This document shows positions 6,174-9,945 of a stretch of 9,945 bases of DNA, one piece after another; within the stretch, counting starts at the first letter, position 1; each line of letters begins with the position of its first letter. A program made the position numbers and the translations under genes. The DNA lies in NCBI GenBank assembly GCA_900557435.1, contig USSH01000070.1:1-9945 (forward strand). The letters run 5' to 3'. The DNA is from an uncultured Coprococcus sp. (lineage in GTDB: Bacteria > Bacillota > Clostridia > Lachnospirales > Lachnospiraceae). Under the pieces are notes generated by a model. The model made no database searches. It had not been told where the DNA came from and was given only the letters and a program-made list of their open reading frames with translations.

Positions 6174-6187
6174 TTACCTCTTAAGTT
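6171..6187 (-). promoter_or_regulatory. Small leader hairpin upstream of rpmB
   Basis: AACTTA (6171-6176) and TAAGTT (6182-6187) form a 6-base-pair stem. In the rpmB transcript the five-base loop reads AGAGG. It directly precedes the tandem repeat. A regulatory role is possible but unproven. Confidence 0.35.
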
Positions 6188-6200
6188 CACAACAAAACTT

Positions 6201-6229
6201 ATAATAGCAGATTGTTTTCTTATATGCAA
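6201..6229 (-). promoter_or_regulatory. rpmB: Sigma-A-type promoter of rpmB
   Basis: On the minus strand TTGCAT (6224-6229) and TATTAT (6201-6206) are separated by 17 bases. Transcription would begin near 6194, giving a leader of about 77 bases that holds the hairpin and the tandem repeat. Confidence 0.75.
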
Positions 6230-6278
6230 GCAAAAAATTTATTTTAATTAAAAAATATTTGGTAAAATGATGCATTTC

Positions 6279-6306
6279 TTGAAATTTTGTTTATCTATGA
6301 TATAAT
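6279..6306 (+). promoter_or_regulatory. Sigma-A-type promoter of the Asp23-fakA-recG operon
   Basis: TTGAAA (6279-6284) and a perfect TATAAT (6301-6306) are separated by 16 bases. Transcription would start near 6313, with a leader of about 38 bases. It is divergent from the rpmB promoter. Confidence 0.75.
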
Positions 6307-6350
6307 TTAAAAATAACTATGTATTTAACTCGGTGGAAAGGAGTTAGGCC

Positions 6351-6710
6351 ATGAAAGAATATATAAATGGAGATAACGGAAAAGTAAGCATAGATGAGAA
6401 TGTGGTGGCTCAGGTAGCCGGACTTACAGCCCTTGACTGTTTTGGAATTGTAGGAATGGGCATAGTAAGTGTAAAAGATGGAATAGTCAAGCAGCTCCGC
6501 AGAGACAACGTTTCTAAGGGCGTGAATGTCAAGTTCGATGAGAAAGGCGATATAATCATAGAATTCCATATTGTAGTTGCTTATGGCGTCAGCATAAAGG
6601 CTGTCACAGATAACCTTATGCAGTCAGTAAAATATAAAGTAGAAGATTTTACTTCATTGAAGGTGCGTCAGATCAATGTGTTTGTTGAGGATGTAAAAGT
6701 CATGGATTAG
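6351..6710 (+). CDS. Asp23/Gls24 family (DUF322) protein, YloU-like
   Basis: This 119-residue protein shows the family pattern. GKVSIDENVVAQVAGLTALDCFGIVGM at about 10-36 is the hallmark N-terminal region (start of the domain, then the conserved A-x-x-C/V-x-GVxGM-type stretch). A beta-rich middle follows (VNVKFDEKGDIIIEFHIVVAYGVSI), and the C-terminal helix and strand end in VRQINVFVEDVKV. Family members are cytoplasmic alkaline-shock or envelope-associated proteins; the YloU type has no fixed biochemical role. It is the first gene of the operon with fakA and recG, as in Bacillus. The start is set by AAGGAG (6338-6343) 7 bases before the ATG. Confidence 0.93.
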   Translation: MKEYINGDNGKVSIDENVVAQVAGLTALDCFGIVGMGIVSVKDGIVKQLRRDNVSKGVNVKFDEKGDIIIEFHIVVAYGVSIKAVTDNLMQSVKYKVEDFTSLKVRQINVFVEDVKVMD

Positions 6711-6779
6711 ATTGCAGAATGTGAATTAGATCATGAATATATTATATAGATAGTTTATTAGTTTGGAGGATACAGAGAC

Positions 6780-8471
6780 GTGAGTAATACGATTGATGCA
6801 CTTGCGCTTAAAAAAGCATTTATTGCCGGTGCAAATAACCTGGATAAGAACAAAGAATATATTAATGAATTGAATGTGTTCCCTGTGCCTGATGGAGATA
6901 CTGGAACGAATATGACATTGACTATATTATCAGCTGTCAAAGAGGTTGAGGCTACGCCGGACGATATGAAGTCCATAGCAAAAGCGATGTCAACAGGATC
7001 TCTCCGAGGAGCTAGAGGTAATTCAGGAGTTATATTATCCCAGTTGTTGAGAGGATTCAGTAAGAAAATTCAGGACAGCAGAACGATAGATGTACACGTT
7101 ATAGCTGATGCTTTTCAGAAGGCTGTTGAGACTGCATATAAAGCAGTCATGAAGCCTAAGGAGGGAACTATTCTTACTGTTGCAAAAGGAGTGGCAACCA
7201 AGGCTAGAGAGTGTGCAGATGCCGACATGTCACTTTCTCAGTTTTGTGATGAAGTTATAGAATATGGAGATGCCGTGCTTGATTCAACACCAGAGATGCT
7301 TCCGGTACTAAAAGAGGCAGGCGTGGTAGATTCAGGCGGTCAGGGGCTTATGGTTGTACTCAAGGGCGCAGTGGATTGTCTTATGGGCCGCGTTACAGTG
7401 GAACTCAATAAGAATACCGGTTCTGTGAATGTGAAGAAGTCGGGGGTCGGCGCTGGCAATGACGAGATATCGACAGCGGATATAAAATTTGGATACTGTA
7501 CGGAATTTATCATAAATCTTGAAAAGCCATACGGTGAGGCGGAGGAAGAAGACCTCAAGAACTTTCTGGAATCTATAGGAGACTCTATAGTATGTGTATC
7601 TCTTGATGATATAGTAAAGATACATGTCCATACCAATCATCCGGGACAGGCATTTGAGAAGGGACTGACCCTCGGTTATCTCACAAATATGAAGATTGAT
7701 AATATGCGTATAGAGCACAATGAACGTGTTATCAGCCAGTCAGAGCGTGACGAGGCTGAAAAACAGGAAGAGGAGAGACAACACAGGAAGACAGCTGTGA
7801 CTGAACCACGCAAGAAGTATGGATTTATCACAGTGTCCATGGGAGATGGCTTGAAAAAGTTGTTTGAGGAGCTTGGTGCTGATCATGTCATTGAAGGTGG
7901 GCAGACCATGAATCCAAGTACAGAGGATATGCTCAATGCTATAGATGGTGTCAATGCTGATAATATATTCATACTTCCGAACAATAAGAATGTTGTGCTT
8001 GCTGCAAATCAGGCTGCGACTTTGTGCGAAGATAAGAATATAATAGTGGTACCTACTGCTAATGCACCACAGGGGATAAGTGCTATGATAGCATTCGATA
8101 GCACAGAGGGTGTTCAGGAGAACAAGTCATCTATGAAATCTGCAGTCAAGAACGTGAAGAGTGGACAGGTGACATACTCTGTCAGAGATACCTCGATAGA
8201 TGGCAAGGCTATCAAAGAAGGTGATATCATGGGTATCGGTGATAAGGGACTTGTGAGTGTTGGAAATGACATTGAGCAGGTGACATTTGACCTTATCGCA
8301 GATGCGGCAGATGATGACTCTGAAGTTATCAGTATTTACAGTGGTGTGGATGTGTCAGAGGAACAGGCTAAAAAATTGGCCGATAGAGTTGAGGAGGCAT
8401 ATCCGGATATTGATGTTCAGTATTATTATGGAGGACAACCTATATATTATTATATAGTTTCAGTTGAATAG
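6780..8471 (+). CDS. fakA: Fatty acid kinase ATP-binding subunit FakA (DAK2 domain, YloV-type)
   Basis: This 563-residue protein is close to the usual length of about 550. FakA transfers phosphate from ATP to a fatty acid presented by FakB, making acyl-phosphate for phospholipid synthesis. The N-terminal kinase (DAK2) domain, about 1-200, has PDGDTGTN at 37-44, where D38 and D40 are the magnesium ligands expected from the Staphylococcus aureus protein. It also has GSLRGARGNSG at 73-83 and DSGGQG at 184-189. The middle domain holds C240, H282 and H284 (VKIHVHTNHPG), which match the zinc or active-site residues described for that protein. The C-terminal part (from about 340) is the FakB-binding region. 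The start is GTG, supported by GGAGGA (6765-6770) at 9 bases. No fakB lies in the window, so the carrier must be encoded elsewhere. Older names are YloV or dihydroxyacetone-kinase-like. Confidence 0.95.
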   Translation: MSNTIDALALKKAFIAGANNLDKNKEYINELNVFPVPDGDTGTNMTLTILSAVKEVEATPDDMKSIAKAMSTGSLRGARGNSGVILSQLLRGFSKKIQDSRTIDVHVIADAFQKAVETAYKAVMKPKEGTILTVAKGVATKARECADADMSLSQFCDEVIEYGDAVLDSTPEMLPVLKEAGVVDSGGQGLMVVLKGAVDCLMGRVTVELNKNTGSVNVKKSGVGAGNDEISTADIKFGYCTEFIINLEKPYGEAEEEDLKNFLESIGDSIVCVSLDDIVKIHVHTNHPGQAFEKGLTLGYLTNMKIDNMRIEHNERVISQSERDEAEKQEEERQHRKTAVTEPRKKYGFITVSMGDGLKKLFEELGADHVIEGGQTMNPSTEDMLNAIDGVNADNIFILPNNKNVVLAANQAATLCEDKNIIVVPTANAPQGISAMIAFDSTEGVQENKSSMKSAVKNVKSGQVTYSVRDTSIDGKAIKEGDIMGIGDKGLVSVGNDIEQVTFDLIADAADDDSEVISIYSGVDVSEEQAKKLADRVEEAYPDIDVQYYYGGQPIYYYIVSVE

Positions 8472-8484
8472 CATTTACAGTATG

Positions 8485-8503
8485 CAGATGATGCATCTGT
8501 TTT
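8485..8503 (+). promoter_or_regulatory. Small hairpin with four Ts ahead of the recG ribosome site
   Basis: CAGATG (8485-8490) and CATCTG (8494-8499) form a perfect 6-base-pair stem with a three-base loop, followed by TTTT. It resembles a very weak terminator or attenuator, and ends immediately before GAGGTGG, the recG ribosome site. It may lower recG expression relative to fakA. Confidence 0.35.
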
Positions 8504-8513
8504 GAGGTGGATT

Positions 8514-9945
8514 ATGGTACTTGGCGACTCAGTTAAAACGATAAAAGGAATAGGCGACAAGACTGCCGGAATGATGGCAAAACTTGGGATAAATACAATC
8601 TCGGATTTGCTTAAGTATTATCCGAGAACATATATATCCTATGAAGATCCGGTTGATGTAGGTGATCTGCAGACGGGCATGAGGCAGTCTGTAAGAGCCG
8701 TTATCAACAGCAGAGTTGAAGTAAGAAAAGTCAGGGGACTTACCATATCCATTGTCTATGCAAAAGATTATTCAGGGACAATTAAGCTGATGTGGTTTAA
8801 TTGTCCTTTTTTGCGTAATTTCTTTCATATAGGTCAGGAATTTGTCTTTTCCGGGGAAGTGTCGTGTAATGGCAATGTGATAACCATGACGCAGCCGGAA
8901 TATTACACTCCTGACAAATATCAGACACTTTCACATGTGTGGCAGCCCGTATACACGGTGTCGCCGGGGATTACGTCAAAGACGATTCAAAAGGCTGTTA
9001 GGAATTCTCTTCCGGTGACATCTGAAATCGTCGATTATCTTCCTGAGAATGTGCTGTCAGACTATGGAATCATGGCTTTGCCGGATGCGGTTTCATCTAT
9101 TCATTTCCCTATGGATGAACAGATATTGAAAAAGGCAATAAAGAGAATTGCTTTTGATGAGTTCTATAGTTTTATATCGGATATGCACAGACTTAAAAGT
9201 GATAACGCCGGGTATGAAAATGAATGTGTGATATCGTGTGATGATGAAGTGAGGCAGTTTATTCAAAATCTCAGCTTTAAGCTTACGAATGCTCAGATGA
9301 ATGCGGTTCGTGATATGCTGGATGACATGTCATCGAATCATGTTATGAACAGATTGGTTCAGGGTGATGTCGGATCGGGAAAAACCATTGTCGCTGCTGT
9401 GGGGCTGTATGCCGCGGCAGTCTGTGGCTGGCAGGGAGTTATAATGGCACCTACGGAGGTGCTGGCCGTTCAACACTATAAAGAGCTTCAGGCACAGTTT
9501 GCTCCGTATGGAATATCTGTTGGCTTGCTCACCGGTTCGATGACTTCCAAGGATAAAAGAAACATGTATAGAGATATAAAAAATGGCGATGTTTCTGTCA
9601 TAGTTGGCACACATGCGCTCATACAGGATAAGGTGGAGTATAACAATCTGGGCCTTGTTGTCACTGATGAACAGCATAGATTTGGTGTGAAACAAAGGGA
9701 AAAGCTGGCAGAGAAGGGCGGACATCCACATACGCTTGTCATGAGTGCGACTCCTATACCTAGAACACTGGCTATCATAATGTATGGTGATCTGGATATA
9801 TCAGTTATAGATGAACTTCCAGCTGGAAGAATCCCGATCAAAAATTGTGTGGTGGATGACAGCTATAGGAGGACTGCTCAAGGCTTTATTATGCGAGAAG
9901 TGAATCAGGGACATCAGGTGTATATCGTGTGTCCTATGGTTGAAG
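8514..9945 (+). CDS. recG: ATP-dependent DNA helicase RecG, N-terminal part, cut by window edge
   Basis: The visible part is 477 of roughly 680 expected residues. RecG remodels stalled replication forks and branched recombination intermediates. The N-terminal wedge region (about 1-150) includes KTIKGIGDKTAGMMAKLGI at 8-26, a helix-hairpin-helix-like start, and an OB-like fold with VYAKDYSGTIKLMWFN at 81-96. The superfamily 2 helicase motifs then follow in order: Q-like LTNAQ at 257-261, Walker A GDVGSGKT at 284-291, APTEVLA at 312-318, TGS at 340-342, GTHAL at 365-369, the DEQH box with RFG at 385-391, and SATPIPRT at 411-418. The second helicase domain starts near 430 and its end lies outside the window. 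GAGGTG (8504-8509) is 4 bases before the ATG, slightly close. It is the third gene of the Asp23-fakA-recG operon, 42 bases after fakA. Confidence 0.97.
   Translation, partial: MVLGDSVKTIKGIGDKTAGMMAKLGINTISDLLKYYPRTYISYEDPVDVGDLQTGMRQSVRAVINSRVEVRKVRGLTISIVYAKDYSGTIKLMWFNCPFLRNFFHIGQEFVFSGEVSCNGNVITMTQPEYYTPDKYQTLSHVWQPVYTVSPGITSKTIQKAVRNSLPVTSEIVDYLPENVLSDYGIMALPDAVSSIHFPMDEQILKKAIKRIAFDEFYSFISDMHRLKSDNAGYENECVISCDDEVRQFIQNLSFKLTNAQMNAVRDMLDDMSSNHVMNRLVQGDVGSGKTIVAAVGLYAAAVCGWQGVIMAPTEVLAVQHYKELQAQFAPYGISVGLLTGSMTSKDKRNMYRDIKNGDVSVIVGTHALIQDKVEYNNLGLVVTDEQHRFGVKQREKLAEKGGHPHTLVMSATPIPRTLAIIMYGDLDISVIDELPAGRIPIKNCVVDDSYRRTAQGFIMREVNQGHQVYIVCPMVE

Noticed and set aside
7332..7718. Reverse-strand frames under fakA
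   Set aside because: They overlap the conserved Cys240/HxH region of FakA and have no ribosome site or family resemblance.
9330..9841. Reverse-strand frames under recG
   Set aside because: They are antisense to the helicase motifs of RecG, which are intact and in order.

Overview
The window looks like chromosomal DNA of an anaerobic, low-GC Gram-positive bacterium in the Clostridia, most likely a Lachnospiraceae relative. This rests on the protein families (GerW/YtfJ, DUF2953, a four-cysteine L28, YloU-type Asp23, YloV/FakA, RecG, and a tandem-domain acyl-CoA dehydratase activase), strong AGGAGG-like ribosome sites, and the heavy use of ATA (Ile) and AGA (Arg) codons in most genes. The species cannot be named from the sequence alone. 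There are no tRNA or rRNA genes, CRISPR arrays or recognisable insertion sequences, and no gene-free stretch exceeds about 300 bases.

Layout. (1) Positions 1-1191, minus strand: N-terminal part of a large ATPase/activase of the 2-hydroxyacyl-CoA dehydratase activator family, running off the left edge, with a clear sigma-A-type promoter at 1274-1302. (2) Positions 1344-5658, plus strand: five genes. They are a rhomboid-like membrane protein with a C-terminal Cys/His tail, a 475-residue unknown acidic protein, a 109-residue unknown protein, a DUF2953 (YtfI-like) membrane protein and a GerW/YtfJ-family sporulation protein. The last two overlap in regulation (1-base gap) and match the ytfI-ytfJ pair of Bacillus. 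(3) Positions 5659-5931: a hairpin with a short T-run, a probable 50-residue two-segment membrane protein whose start lies inside that hairpin, then a long two-way terminator. (4) Positions 5932-6350: rpmB (L28) on the minus strand, divergent from the next operon. Its leader carries a 13-base tandem repeat. (5) Positions 6351-9945, plus strand: Asp23/YloU-like protein, FakA (YloV) and recG (cut by the right edge), the conserved Firmicutes order rpmB | yloU-yloV...recG.

How the parts relate. Region 5 is conserved housekeeping: an envelope-stress-type Asp23 protein, the ATP-binding subunit of fatty acid kinase (its FakB partner is not in the window) and a replication-fork helicase. Region 2 is the least understood part. 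A probably non-proteolytic rhomboid-like protein, two proteins I do not recognise and a YtfI/YtfJ pair look like one transcription group, which suggests a membrane- or spore-related function that the sequence alone does not prove. The leftmost gene differs visibly in codon choice from everything to its right, with the change falling in the divergent promoter region at about 1200-1430.
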